Source: Gliomastix tumulicola (taxonomy: Eukaryota > Ascomycota > Sordariomycetes > Hypocreales > Bionectriaceae). From it: DNA of 64,000 nt. Location: contig BCHX01000004.1 of NCBI GenBank assembly GCA_001599755.1, forward strand, positions 3,286,001 to 3,350,000, written 5' to 3'. The translations under genes and the position numbers were made by a program. The notes under the pieces were generated by a model. The model did no database searches. It saw only the letters and a list, made by a program, of their open reading frames with translations, and was not told the DNA's origin. Positions 1 through 11,156 of this stretch are shown in pieces; the stretch's first letter is position 1; each line of letters opens with the position of its first letter.

Positions 1-1009
1 CGCCGCGCACGAAGCGGCTCTCGGCCACGCTGATGCGCACGGCGAGGTTGGAGCGGGCGATGAGCGCGCTGGCCTGCTTGCCGATGAGGATCTGCGTGGT
101 GCCGGTGAGGTAGAGGGCGTCGCCGGTCTCGAAGTCCGGGATGACGAGGCCGACGAGCGGCTTGACCTCCATGTTGCCCAGGGACTGGTAGAGTCTGTTG
201 CCGGAGTCTGTGTGCGTGTTAGTAGATTCGTTGTCAGACGATACTGGTGAGTGCCGAGGGAGAGACTCACATTCTGGATAGACCAACTCAAGCGAGTCCG
301 TCTCGTTCCTGAACACGCGCACGAAGCCAGGCTTGCCACCACGGTGATTCGTATCCATGCTCTCCCCGTCCGTCGTGCTCATGAAGAACAAATCCGCCTT
401 CCCCAGCAGCGCCAGCGCCTCCTCACCCAGACGCACACCGTCCGACGGCACCAGCTCTGCGCCGCGCGTGTCGTGAGGAACGACCTCCTTCTTGTTCAGA
501 TACTTAGGACAGTTGCCCAGACTGCCGGTGATGTGAAATGCCATCTGCACGTGCTCCTCCCCAACCACAGCCCCCGCGATGGCCTCGCCCATGAGCTTGA
601 CCCGATCCCGCGTCTCAAGATCGATCGCCAGCCCGCTCATCAGCCTCCCCATGTCAACCACCCCATCCCTCTCCCTTTCCCCTTCTCCTTCTCCTTTCCC
701 TTCCCCTTCCCCTTCTTTCCCCTCCCACAGCGTCTCGAAGACGGGATCGAGCCGCGACACCCCGCTGCTGATCCCGATCACGTCCGCGGCCACCGCCCGC
801 GCAAACGCCCTCTCCCCGCCCCAGACGCTCGTCCACGGCCGCCCCGCGTCGTCGACGGTGCCCAGCGCCATCAGCGGCGACTGCGCGATGCGCCAGTGGT
901 AGCGCTGCGGGAGGCCCGCGGCCGTCGGGTTCTGCATGCGCGGCGCCTTGAGGGCGCGGTGCAGCGAGATCTCGCCTTCGTTCCATTCTGTTTCCACCTT
1001 GGACGGCAT
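1..1009 (-). CDS. Pyridoxamine-phosphate-oxidase-like FMN-binding oxidoreductase (3' part outside window)
   Basis: Two exons are visible, 1009-271 and 207-1, split by a 63-bp intron with a GTGAGT donor and CACAG acceptor; the gene runs off the left edge. The start is the ATG at 1009, followed by MPSKVETEWNEGE. The first ~90 residues (HRALKAPRMQNPTAAGLPQR, then SPLMALGTVDDAGRPWTSVW) match the fungal family with an FMN-binding split barrel, which in full-length members is often followed by an FAD/NAD reductase part. That C-terminal part is not in the window, so the reaction cannot be stated. An insert of Gly/Glu/Lys repeats, coded by a GGGGAA-type purine run near 660-720, interrupts the fold and is probably a surface loop. 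The (CA)n tract just before the ATG is listed separately. Family assignment is fairly safe; substrate and partners are unknown. Confidence 0.72.
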   Translation of the reverse strand, partial: MPSKVETEWNEGEISLHRALKAPRMQNPTAAGLPQRYHWRIAQSPLMALGTVDDAGRPWTSVWGGERAFARAVAADVIGISSGVSRLDPVFETLWEGKEGEGEGKGEGEGERERDGVVDMGRLMSGLAIDLETRDRVKLMGEAIAGAVVGEEHVQMAFHITGSLGNCPKYLNKKEVVPHDTRGAELVPSDGVRLGEEALALLGKADLFFMSTTDGESMDTNHRGGKPGFVRVFRNETDSLELVYPECESLPRHSPVSSDNESTNTHTDSGNRLYQSLGNMEVKPLVGLVIPDFETGDALYLTGTTQILIGKQASALIARSNLAVRISVAESRFVRG

Positions 1010-1018
1010 TTTGTGTAG

Positions 1019-1025
<7 letters not shown>

Positions 1026-1070
<45 letters not shown>
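1026..1070. repeat. (GT)n microsatellite in the leader of the FMN-binding gene
   Basis: This is an uninterrupted GT tract of about 22 units. On the coding strand of the minus-strand gene it reads as (CA)n. It ends only 16 bp before the ATG at 1009, so it should lie in the 5' untranslated leader or core promoter. Confidence 0.95.
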
Positions 1071-1071
<1 letters not shown>

Positions 1072-1657
1072 TTCGATATTGCGGCAGTAAGTGAACACTT
1101 AGTACTATTAGACAGTGATATATGTGTGGTAATTATTACATGGGTGAGGAGGATAGCGAGAGAATGGCGTGCGAGCTTATCCCTCTTATACAGTTCTGGC
1201 GATAATTCGGCGTTGACAAATCATCCCGACTGTCCATTCCACGAAGGGCGCGATTGATTAAATGGCCTAATGGCAGCATCATTCGAACCTTCCATCTCCT
1301 AGGGGAATTAGTAACATTCCGTCATCGCTTCTCGTCTATAATTACTAGTAATTAAGGGATCACCACCAAGATGTATGTCTACGGCATTCGGAGTCCGCCG
1401 AGTCGTCAGGATGTAAGCTCTTTAAAAAAGGTGTGTATTGAAGCAGGCAAAGTGCCGTAGAAGCCGGATATCCCAAGCTTCACGAATGACTACTACCTAA
1501 ATGGCCATTACAGATGTATAGAATACAGTCATTACAATCATGAGCAAACCCCCGGTGCATCGTCCCAACCCTTCCCTTTGCACCTCAGACATTGGCGGTG
1601 CGGGCGAGGTATGCAATGGCGCGTGCCTATGGCAACCGCGCCTTCATTACAGAAAAC
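1071..1657. other. Intergenic, promoter of the FMN-binding gene and 3' side of the K+ channel gene
   Basis: No convincing gene is seen. The left part should hold the promoter of the minus-strand FMN-binding gene and the right part the 3' untranslated region of the minus-strand KCH gene. Reading frames here are short and do not look like coding sequence. Confidence 0.6.
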
Positions 1658-3548
1658 TCATCGGTCGTAGCCATAATTGCGCTGCGACTCGACGTCGTAT
1701 CCATAATCGCGCCCTCGCGGCCCTTGACCCTGGGGCGTCCCGCTCCGTCCATAGTCCTGCCCATATCCTTGACCGTAGTAGCCCTGCTGGCTCCTGTCGT
1801 AGCCACCTGATTCGGAAGGCATAGGCGCCGTCATGTTCCGCTGAGGCTGCTGGATCTGCGGCGCTCTCTGAGGAACCTGCCCCGTCACACTCCTGCTCGG
1901 CTGGTACGGCGGACCCCGGGGACCGTCACTGTACACTGACGGAGGCGCAGGGCTCGCCCGTGGACCGGGCTGCTGGCCCTGGTAGCCGCCCGGAGCGGGC
2001 CATGCGCCGTTATCCCGCGGATTGGGAGCCCAGCCCTGGTATGTGCTACCTTGAGGGGCAGGGCTGGCTCTATCATCAGGTGTGTATGCATCATATTGTC
2101 GCGGTGCCGGAGTCGAGCTCGAGTATCCGACGCCTTGGTCGTACCCATTGCCCGGTCGCCCAGACATGGAGCGATTGGGTGGCGGCATCCGTCTTCCGCT
2201 GTCAGAACGGGTGTTACCATAGCCCATCCCTGGTCCGGCCGGGATGTTGGCCAGGTTGATGTCAGGCACATTGGGTGCGGGAGAGGCAGACCTGACAGAG
2301 CCCATATCTGCTGCTCCTCCAAGAAGAGACGCTTTCGAGGAATAGCCTGACACTGTCGTAGTCATTGTCCCTGACCTTGAAGGAATGGGCCTCTTCGCAT
2401 CCATGTTGCTCATTTCGAATCCTCCCGGGCTGGCGGGGCGGGACGTGTACGCTGGCAGAGTCGTCATGGTGTCGTTGCGGTTGAGCATTGGCATCTCCGG
2501 GAGAGCGTCTTCCTTCATCGGTAGTGCTCCAGAAGCGGTAGCAGCGACATTGGGAAGTGTAGGCAACGTCGCGGCTCTGTCCAGCGGGGGCTTCTCGCCG
2601 TTCTTGAGGGCCTCCCTGTACCGTTGATGCTGGCCCTTGGCCAAAGCCTTGTTGACCTTCTGGGTCACAATCTTCTTGAGCCGCTGGTTGACCTTGCGCT
2701 CGCAGTATCCAAAGAGACCTCCGTCGCCGCGGGGGATCCAGTGGCACAGGAAGGTCGCGTAGCACAGAACAGCCGCGATGAAGAAAATGATAGAGAAGAC
2801 CCAGACGACGAAGGTGAAGCCCATAGCGCCCAGGATAACAGCTTGCTGGTAGTCCTCCTCGGCCAGAGCCTTGATGTTCTCAAAGAATCCCGTGATGGAG
2901 CGCTCGACGGTGGATTCCTCTGTGAGAAGCTTACTCTCGTAGACGGACTTGAAGGTAAAAGCATTGATAACTTGGCGAGGCCCAGAGCAGAGCAAGACGC
3001 GGATCCATGCTACAGAGTGTCAGTGAAAGGCAACATTACGAGATCATGGGATAATTACCTTGAAGGTTGAAGTAGGTGAAGAGAGCAGTGTACTCTGCTC
3101 CCTTCCGGTCCTTTGTCAATTCAGCAAAGACGAGGAAACGCTTCCAACCCTGGCCGGAGCCGAACCGAATCGACTCCCACCGGACCGCAAGAGGGTCGAG
3201 ATAGCTAGCAGCCACGTTCCCCTGCTTGATAACCCTAATAGCGCGCCACGCTTCGAAGCCGAGGTTGACAAAAGACAAAAGAATGCAGCCAGAGAAGACC
3301 CATTTCGAGATGCTGAAGGGGATTCCGGGGTCAATCTTGGAAGACCAGTTGTCGAGGATAAGGAGGTTGACGGCAGTGAAGGTATCGACACCGTAGACGG
3401 CCACGGAGATGATCAAGAGGAACCACAGCCAGACGTAGGCGAAGCCGGGACCACAGCCCTTGGCCTTGAAGTCGTCGAGGTTGATGTAGTCCCACTTCTG
3501 GTCGGGGGACTCCTCGATGACCTTCTTCCGATGACCTAGACAACCCAT
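1658..3548 (-). CDS. kch1: KCH-family low-affinity potassium channel (Kch1/Prm6-like)
   Basis: Two exons, 3548-3059 and 3009-1658, are separated by a 49-bp intron; the joined protein is about 613 residues. It starts MGCLGHRKKVIEESPDQKWD, the usual N-terminus of the fungal KCH family, which carries K+ influx at the plasma membrane during calcium and pheromone responses in yeast. Three hydrophobic spans are visible near residues 36-63, 83-105 and 220-250 (the last holds FTFVVWVFSIIFFIAAVL). After the third span the protein becomes a long disordered tail rich in Ser, Pro, Gly, Tyr and Gln, ending in repeats such as YGQGYGQDYGR. The tail has many SP/TP sites and could be a regulatory region. The intron falls in ...NLQ|AWIRVLLCS and restores a conserved segment. 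The family call is strong; physiological role is by analogy with yeast. Confidence 0.85.
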
Positions 3549-5775
3549 GATACCGGTTTATAATGGTAGAAAGAATGTCGAAGAAAAAAAAGAAATGCTG
3601 AGATGGTATCGAGAGAGAAATGTCGAATATCGAATTCGAGTGGGGTATCAATGCGACGTCAACGTCGGTAGATGGAGGAGTATATCGTCGTCGTAAAAAT
3701 GAAGGTGGTGGTTATGTAGCGATCCCCGCGCTCTGGCACAAGTCGTCCTCGCCTGCGAAGTTCGACTGTGCCGGGAAGAAGAAAGGGCTCGAATGAATGG
3801 CGAGACTATGGCCCGAGGATAGTCAAGTCGTAAAGAGTAAACGATCGTATGGTCGCCAACGGAGGCGGAAGTGTGTAGAGTCGAGGTGGTAACGCTATGG
3901 GATCATGGTCCCAAGAGAGGAGCTATTTGCGGATGTCGACAGCTGCCCAAAGGGATCCAGCTTGAGAACGATCGTCTGGTTACAGAAGCCTGGGCAAGGG
4001 CGGCGTGGCCGGCACCGAGATCTGTCAACTGATATCCAGAGAATGAGGTCGGTCCCAGACGTGGGCGTGTATCAGAATTCACGGAAGTGGCAGGCTCCCT
4101 AGCAGAGGATCGCCCGAGTCTCAGGGGACGAGAGAGGCTGGCGCTGAGACACGACAAGTCACCAGCGGTCGCGGGTTGTCGAAAGCAGGACGAAACAAGA
4201 AAACAAAACCCAAAAAAATGAGCGAGTGTGGATGGATATGTAGAACGAGCGATTAACAATAGCACGCAATGCACACAACAATCAAATGAATACAGGACGG
4301 CAGCGCGAGGGAGCGAGTTCAGATTAAAGATGAAACGGCCAGGAGGTGGACAATTGGTAGGACTCGTCGATCAATGGGAAGGAGGCCGCCTCTAGCGAAT
4401 CCACCAGCCATTCAGGCCGTTCAGGCCGTTCAGCACCCGCTGGAACCTGCGACTTGGCGCCGCTGCTGGGCTTCCCACTTGCAGCCTAGCGCCTGTAACC
4501 CAACCCCTGGAGGGTGTTTGAGGATGCACGCCACGGCCTGTCATTGGTCCGTCCGCCCTGGGAGGCCCTGGGAGGGACCTGGAGGAGGGGAGGCTGCGAC
4601 AAGGCTCTTTTGTGGCTTGGCCCACCGAGCCCTCTGATGCCGTGCTGCCCTTCGCCTGTTTAGCGCTGCTATGCCGCTGGAATCGCCGGTCGCATCTCGA
4701 GCAGCCGCGATGCATCGCCCACGGCAGCGAGAGATGGGGTGAAGATGCGATTCCGAAGGGAGGCAGCCAATATGCATGCAGGTAAGCGACGTTTCGTGCC
4801 CGCGGCCGCGTCGATTCGAAATAGAAATACCACCCGGCTGTTTAACCAGCCGATCAGTCCAATGGGCCCTGTATCACCGCTGGCGCGAGGGAAGCGAGTC
4901 GTCCCGTCCAGTTCATGCGGTTGTTTCGAAACATCAAATGCCATGCCCCAACACGCCGGCGCTATTTCCTGCCATGGGTGCGATCCAGGAACACCCTAAG
5001 CTACCACTGCGAGGCCAAATGGGCATTTCCCCCGTGGGCTGGTAGTCAGCGCTTCGTGGAAACGATAGTCCGTCGCACATTCTGTGTCTCTATCCTTATC
5101 CTTCAGTCACACATCTCAGGACCGAAAGTCTACCAGTTAGCGATATCATAGTGAGGCCACTCTCAGTGGTAGCGCCTCGGGGCCGCCTCAAGTCCATGTT
5201 AGTTGCGATCGAGTCCGGTCCGGTCGGGGACCTCAATTATGCATCCGACACTAGGAAGACCTTATTCTCGAGGTGAACAATTGGACGCTCAGTCAATTTA
5301 CCTGTGCTCTTCCTCTTCACCAGCGCTCTCTCTCTGCCCTCAAAAGCACAAGCACAATCACCCCGCAGCTGCATCATCATCGCGTGCATGACTGCATGCC
5401 CAGATCCCTGTAGCTGCCCCGCCGTCTGGCTCCAGCTACTCAGCGAGTCCGCAGCATCGGGCTCGGTCAGCGGCCAGATAGCTTCTCTGACTGCCTGACA
5501 AACGGCATCCTCAGAATCCTCACGCACAAGTCTACGAGACACACCAGCCAAGGTACAGATCCTCTGCTCACTCCACATTTCAGGCAACAACAGCTGACCG
5601 TTCGGCAGGTCCAGCTTCCAAGCATCGTCCGAGTCCAATACCATCCCTTCGGTGCACGGTCGCCTCCAACAGACGGACTGGTCGCATTGCATTTGGCACC
5701 GTGGATCATTCCAACACCAAATCCGATCCTCCAACCCTCGAAACCAGACGAACAAACCTTTCATCCCCGCCGCAA
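3549..5775. other. Intergenic between divergent KCH and Roadblock genes
   Basis: This 2.2 kb gap separates the divergent starts of the K+ channel and the Roadblock-domain gene, so it should carry both promoters and long leaders. Several open frames of up to ~175 codons exist on both strands, but none resembles a known protein or has convincing splice sites. A short direct repeat (TTCAGGCCG units) sits near 4411-4433. No RNA gene is seen. Confidence 0.55.
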
Positions 5776-6621
5776 ATGTCCATACCGACGCAGAGCCCCC
5801 CGCTCCTCCTCACAAAGCGCCTCACGGCCTTCCTCCACGCCAACGCGAGCCCGCACCTCCCAACCCTCCTCATCACCACCCCGACCGGCAAGCTCCTCGC
5901 CCACGCCAGCCAGGAGCCCGTCTCCCTGCTGCGCACGCACGCCACCGTCGCCGCCTCCCTGCAGCAGATACACACCTCGTCCTCGGCCGCCCTGCCCACC
6001 GCGCTCCCCGGCGCACGCACCCCGGAGCACTACTCCAGCCCGCCGGCGCCGCATCGTCGCGGGGAGGACAGCGACGGAGGGGAGGGGGAAGAGGAGGAGG
6101 GGAGGGAGGAGGAGGAGGAATCGGCGGTGCTCAGCGGCGATGACGGCGAAGGGAGGCTCGATCCCGCCGAGGGAAGCCCGGCCAGCACGACCGAGGCTCT
6201 GAAGCCCGCTACCATCACCGTCCAGCTGACGGGGGGCACGGTTCTCATCAGACGGCTCAAGTGCGGTCTCCTACTCGTCTGCGTGGGCCCGCCCTCAGGT
6301 GCTTCTGCTGCTGCCGCCACGGACGACCACCACCCCCATCACTCACCCGCGCATTCGCACCACCAGCACTCGCAGCTCCACCTGCACCCTGGGTCCCAGC
6401 AGCTCCTCGGGGACATGGACATCGCGCCGCCCGTGTCCACGAGCCCGAGCGAGGTCGAGAGCCAGTTCAGCGCCGCGGGCTCGACGACGACGACGAGCCT
6501 CGAGACCTCGAGCACCGTGGCTGTCGTGGCCATGCGGAAGCATGCGTCCAGCGTGGCGAGGTGGTTAGATTCCAAGCTCGGGACGCTTACTGTGCCCGAT
6601 GAAGGCGTCGGGGTGGAATGA
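5776..6621 (+). CDS. Roadblock/LC7-domain protein, LAMTOR/EGO-like
   Basis: A single exon starts at the first ATG (5776, MSIPTQSPPLLLTKRL) and codes for about 281 residues; the frame is open further upstream but without ATG. The N-terminal ~75 residues (LPTLLITTPTGKLLAHASQE, then LLRTHATVAASLQQIH) and a C-terminal strand pair (TVQLTGGTVLIRRLKCGLLL) look like a Roadblock/LC7 fold broken by a long acidic insert of E, G and D. A final helix (AMRKHASSVARWLDSKL) fits the end of that fold. Proteins of this fold in the LAMTOR/Ragulator and yeast EGO complexes dock Rag GTPases on the vacuole for TORC1 signalling. That role is inferred from fold only. A His-rich stretch near residue 200 is probably disordered. 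Confidence 0.6.
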   Translation: MSIPTQSPPLLLTKRLTAFLHANASPHLPTLLITTPTGKLLAHASQEPVSLLRTHATVAASLQQIHTSSSAALPTALPGARTPEHYSSPPAPHRRGEDSDGGEGEEEEGREEEEESAVLSGDDGEGRLDPAEGSPASTTEALKPATITVQLTGGTVLIRRLKCGLLLVCVGPPSGASAAAATDDHHPHHSPAHSHHQHSQLHLHPGSQQLLGDMDIAPPVSTSPSEVESQFSAAGSTTTTSLETSSTVAVVAMRKHASSVARWLDSKLGTLTVPDEGVGVE

Positions 6622-7017
6622 GATGTGTGTCTGGTGGGAACATACGATACGTTAAGCTTTACATGGCGGCGTTGGGTGCCGAGGCATGAGTTTCATGTTG
6701 TCTCTGGGGGGATCTTCTTTTTGCCTTCTCAGATATGTCAAGAGATGAAGCCAGTTGTTGTACGAGATACCATAGTTTGATAGAGCATTCAGCAATGCAC
6801 TTTTCTTCGTATTGCCTCGTAGTAGACCCTGCCAGATCTTCTATGGGAAAAAGCAGATACTCCCAATAACCGCACAGTGTAAGCGAGATATCAAACAAGC
6901 GAGCCCCAGACCTAGTTCCGAAATGATACCTGACCGTACGCCTTGCCAAACCCAACACATAAATGAAAATGCTCCTCGCTGGAGAGAAAAATAAACATCC
7001 GAAAGCCGATGGATGCA
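6622..7017. other. Intergenic between convergent genes
   Basis: This 396-bp gap lies between the 3' ends of the Roadblock gene (plus) and the Nif1-like gene (minus). It should hold both terminators and 3' untranslated regions. No gene is visible. Confidence 0.7.
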
Positions 7018-9456
7018 TCACTCGATGCTCATCCGCATTATCCCGTCATTTGTGTCGAACATGCCTTGAAAGCCGACTCTGCCCTTGCTCCCTAACCTTC
7101 CCCTCGAATTGCTCGAGCCAGTCGACTGATTGTTCCCATTCACGCTTCCCGACTCACTCGGGGCGTTGCTCCCGGCCTTCTCGCCTCCCTTGCTACCCGG
7201 CCTCGAGCCCCATGAAGCTAGATCGCGCTGCATAGGACTCTGGGCGATTGGAGAGTTGTGCACACTCAAGCCGGGGCTGACGGCTCGTCGCTTGAAGGCT
7301 GTCGGGTCGAAGTCGTCATCCCGTCGACGCTTGTTATTGATGCGACGTGTGATCTCCGCAGCACTCGGTGGTTGTGGCTGCGAGGCGGTCTTCTCTGTGT
7401 CGGGGCGCTGTGAATCAGCCCGGGCCTGGTTCCAGTTCGGGAAGCCGGAAGAGCCACTCTGCGATGGCGAATCCATGGCTATATCATCACTAATGCCAGA
7501 GGAGGAGCCTCTAGGCAATGCGTTTGATGGCGGCGGCGTCGTACGAGTGCCACCAATACTACTCGTGTCGGAAAAGGTTTCCCAGAACATTTTGCCCTTG
7601 GAGTTACGCATGGCGTGTTGTTTGAAACTGCTGGATAGGCCAGCAGCCAGCTCCATCATATCATCCTCGGGTATGTCGTCCAGAGACTCCTGGTTTGGTG
7701 ACGACAGAGCTGTCCCTGGTGCTGGAGTCTCTGACTGAGGGACAGGTTGGGGTCGTCGGGGTTCGGGAACTTCGGTGTCGCGTACTTGCTTCACTACCTC
7801 TGCTTCACGTTTGAATTCTGCTTCGGCCGGAGCGGTTTCCTCTGCAAGAGCAGCGCGGATGCGCGCAAAGGTCTTGGTTTTTGGCTGCAGAGGGTGTTAG
7901 ATTGTGTGCACTTGGAGGCTGCGTACTAGTACGTAGATAGCACAGATTCGCTCTACTCACCAAGAGATTCCCTCGTCGAGTCACAGCCCGTCGAACCACG
8001 TTCCTTTGCCCATCGCTGCCCTGTCCATCAGCTTCACTAGAAGCTCTCGTGTTGTCCTCGCTGTCGGCGCCAGAAATATGCAACTGATTCGCTTGCCAGC
8101 TGATGCTCTCCCTTCTCGCGTTGGTGGTAGCGGCGGCATTATTCGGCGGTGAGTTGGAGATGGATGATCCTCCACTATTGAAACCCATCGGCGGCCGAGG
8201 CCTTTGCTTTAGTTGCTTGCGGTGCCTCTGGCGCTGCTGGAAATTGATCAGGCTTCCGATAGCGGGCGACCCGAATGGCGCACCTGGAGGGGCCTGGGCG
8301 AGGACAGAGGTAGTCTTGGATATCGATGGCGTGGTGATAAAATTATCCTCCATGTCTTCGTCCATCAGGTCGTCATCGTCCTCCGAGGTGGAAGAATCCG
8401 AGCCGACGGCGTTTGCGCTGCCAAGGGATTGGCTCAGGTTCATCCTCTCCTGGTTGCCCATGATGGACCACAGGGACGTTGATGAATGTTCAGGTCCCGG
8501 GCCAAACTCGGCCCTGCGACCTGGGATGTTCATGGCTCGACCGCCCATCACGGGAGAGGAGTCGGGAGATGACTCAGCCAACGTCGAATGATGCAAGCTG
8601 GTCGCCGCCCTGGAAAAGTCTAGGCCACGTGATCTACGGGGCAAGATGTTTGTCGGTGAGGCGTAAATTTGGGAGTTGTCGAGTTGGGGTGATAGTGGTG
8701 CTGGCTTCGCGAACGCGCTGGAGGATGGGACGGGAGGTGTAAATTGTCGCCGCGGAAACTGGAGAGCCAGACCGCTCGGTTGGCATTCGGGTCGTCGCGG
8801 CGTTGACAGAGCGGCGGGCTCCTTGAGGTCACTATCGTCTTTGGAGGTTCTGCGCGACGCATGGAGGATGTGAGGCGAGGGGGACAGTTTGACTGGTGTG
8901 CCACCGCCATCGGACAAGGATCGTGTCTTGGATGTGATCAAGGGCGATCTACCGAGTCCTTCCGAGTCGTCTAGATCTTTGGGGTCGTCGACAATAGCAG
9001 ACTCGTCGAGGCCCATTGAGACCCCTAGAGAGTCCATAGGTGAGTACGTTGAGGGCGAAGCAGCGAAGGGTCGTCCTGAACTCTCAACACCTGGTTGACG
9101 CGTCGCGGGTCTCCCATCAAGGAGGCTTTGGGCTTGGAACGGTAAGAATGAGGGATAGCGATGACTTGGAGCACGCGGTTGGGGTGTTTACGAGCTCATG
9201 ATGAGGCAGGGGAACCAATCGAAACCCAAAGACGGCATTGGGTGTCGTTGGGTGCGGCGTAAGATATACATGAACATTATTCGTCTGGTTGGCGCTTGCA
9301 GCTGTTCCATTGGATCCATTCCTTCCCTTATTAACTCCCAGGTTCACTCAATAAGGGAGCAGGGGTCTGCCTGCCCCGCACTTGGATCCTCGCCTTATCT
9401 TATCAGTGCCGAACTCCTGTCGTCATCAGCACAACTCACCCTAGAGTGCGGTCCAT
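7018..9456 (-). CDS. Nif1-like fungal cell-cycle protein (tentative)
   Basis: Exon 7961-9164 and exon 7884-7018 are clear, joined by a 76-bp intron (TTG|GTGAGT, CTGCAG|CCA). Upstream of the first internal ATG (9037) the frame stays open back to an in-frame stop near 9190 with coding-like sequence but no ATG. I therefore propose a 17-nt first exon (9456-9440, MDRTLG) spliced by GTGAGT to the acceptor at 9165, which closes in frame; this 275-bp intron is inference. The product would be about 695 residues. It is Ser/Pro-rich and mostly disordered, with islands such as SRGLDFSRAATSLHHSTLAE, an acidic stretch, PKTKTFARIRAALAEE and NKRRRDDDFDPTAFKRRAVS. From memory these islands occur in Pezizomycotina proteins annotated as cell-cycle inhibitor Nif1. 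Many SP/TP sites would suit CDK control. A fallback is a start at 9037. Confidence 0.62.
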
Positions 9457-9940
9457 GTTCGAGGCTGTGAGGAAAGGTTTTCTGGTCGTGCCGCGTGTTG
9501 GGTTTATAATATATCGTAGTGTCACTGCATGGATGCATATGCATGGTCGTGATATGGCTGCGGGTATTGTTTCACGAGCTTCCCGTGCTCTGCAGTTTGT
9601 CGTCCTCGAGCGGGGCTCGACATCACCAAACGGTCCTGCATGACTTGAGGTGGGGTATTGACGCATTGCGAGGTACGAGTACGAATTTGAAGGGATCAAT
9701 TCTGTCTCCTACGACATCCTGACGATCCCAACCCCGAGTTCCCTGGCACACATACTTGGCGAATGTTTTCACCCAGAGCTGCACCAAGGATCCAACTCAT
9801 CCAACGCACTCTAGCTCCGCGCAGGCTCCTTATCCAACCTTTAGCTTCTGGTAAGGAGATACAGCGAGCGTTATAACGATTGCAGCCTCGGTACTCGCTC
9901 ACACCATCAAGTAAACCAGAGACGATACGACTCAGCAAGG
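9457..9940. other. Divergent promoter between Nif1-like gene and glyoxalase I
   Basis: This 484-bp gap between divergent starts should hold both promoters. I see no gene or strong regulatory palindrome in it. Confidence 0.6.
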
Positions 9941-11156
9941 ATGGCTTCAACAACCACCAAGAACTACAAATTCAACCATTCCATGTAAGGCATCTCACGA
10001 CGAGAAACACTCTACCGTAGCCTCGAGGATAGCTGCTAACTGCTTTGTTCACCAGGATCCGCGTCAAGGATCCTAAGGAATCGGGTGAGTTGATTTGCGA
10101 ATATCTGACTACTGAACGCTTTGTCTAATGTCTTTCCTACCTAGTCAAGTTCTACGAGTTCTTGGGGATGAGCGTGGTCAAGAAGCTGGACTTCCCCGAA
10201 GCCAAGTTCTCACTCTACTTCCTCGCCTTTGACAGCCCAAATGCTCAATCTACCGGGAAGACGACCTTTGACCGTCAGGGTATCATCGAGTTGACTCACA
10301 ACTGGGGAACTGAGGATGATGCTGAGTACACTGTCAACAACGGCAACAAGGAGCCTAGCCGAGGCTTCGGACACGTCTGCATCAGTGTCGACCACATTCA
10401 GGCTGCCTGCCAGCGGATCGAAGACGCCGGCTACAAGTTCCAGAAGAAGCTGATGGATGGCCGCATGCGGCACATCGCCTTCGCCCTCGACCCGGACGGC
10501 TATTGGGTCGAGGTGATTGGCCAGAAGCCTATCGAGGAGACTGCCGAGATCACTACTACCGACGTGACCAAATGCAGGATGGTAAGAGAACGTGATAGTT
10601 TCGTGATGTTACGTGCTGAATATCGCTCTGACTGCTTGTAGCATCACACCATGATCCGCGTCAAGGATGCTCAAAAGTCCCTCGACTTCTACCAGAAAGT
10701 GCTCGGCATGAGTCTTCTCCGGACCCTTGAGAACGAGAGCGCGGGCTTCAACCTATATTTCCTCGGCTATCCCGAACAGCAGAACGTGCCCGCTGGATCT
10801 GATTTCTCCCAGAATGAGGGTCTCCTGGAGCTCACCTGGAACTATGGTACTGAAAAGGACGAAACCTTCACGTACCACAATGGCAATGACAGCCCTCAGG
10901 GTTTTGGCCACATCTGTAAGTGACAATCTTCCCTGCTACTTCAAAGCCAACGTTGAGGTGGACTGATTTGTTATCCTTAGGTGTCTCTGTGGACAACCTC
11001 GAGGCAGCGTGCCAGCAGTTTGAGGTTCAGGAGGCCACTTTCAAGAAGAGGCTCACTGATGGACGGATGAAGAACGTCGCTTTTCTGCTGGACCCTGATG
11101 GTTACTGGGTTGAGATTGTTCAGAACGAAGCGTTCACGGGCCAGGACAACTTCTGA
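9941..11156 (+). CDS. glo1: Glyoxalase I (lactoylglutathione lyase), two-domain monomeric form
   Basis: Five exons (9941-9984, 10056-10084, 10145-10581, 10642-10915, 10981-11156) join in frame to about 319 residues, close to the size of yeast Glo1. The enzyme isomerises the methylglyoxal-glutathione hemithioacetal to lactoylglutathione in the cytosol. Two tandem VOC/glyoxalase domains are visible: residues ~10-165 begin FNHSMIRVKDPKESVKFYEF, and ~172-319 begin HHTMIRVKDAQKSLDFYQKV. Each half carries the metal-site pattern: an early His, Glu in ELTHNWGTE or ELTWNYGTE, His in GFGHVCISV or GFGHICVSV, and Glu in DPDGYWVEV or DPDGYWVEI. The first exon ends inside the ATG of MIRV, so the second exon is only 29 nt. 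The tandem arrangement means each active site forms between domains, as in the yeast enzyme. Confidence 0.95.

Noticed and set aside
5237..5764. 175-codon minus-strand open frame upstream of the Roadblock gene
   Set aside because: No family features, overlaps the likely promoter and leader of the plus-strand gene, and has no splice partners.
5701..5775. Upstream extension of the Roadblock protein
   Set aside because: The frame is open but begins with GTG; the first ATG is 5776, where the conserved part starts.
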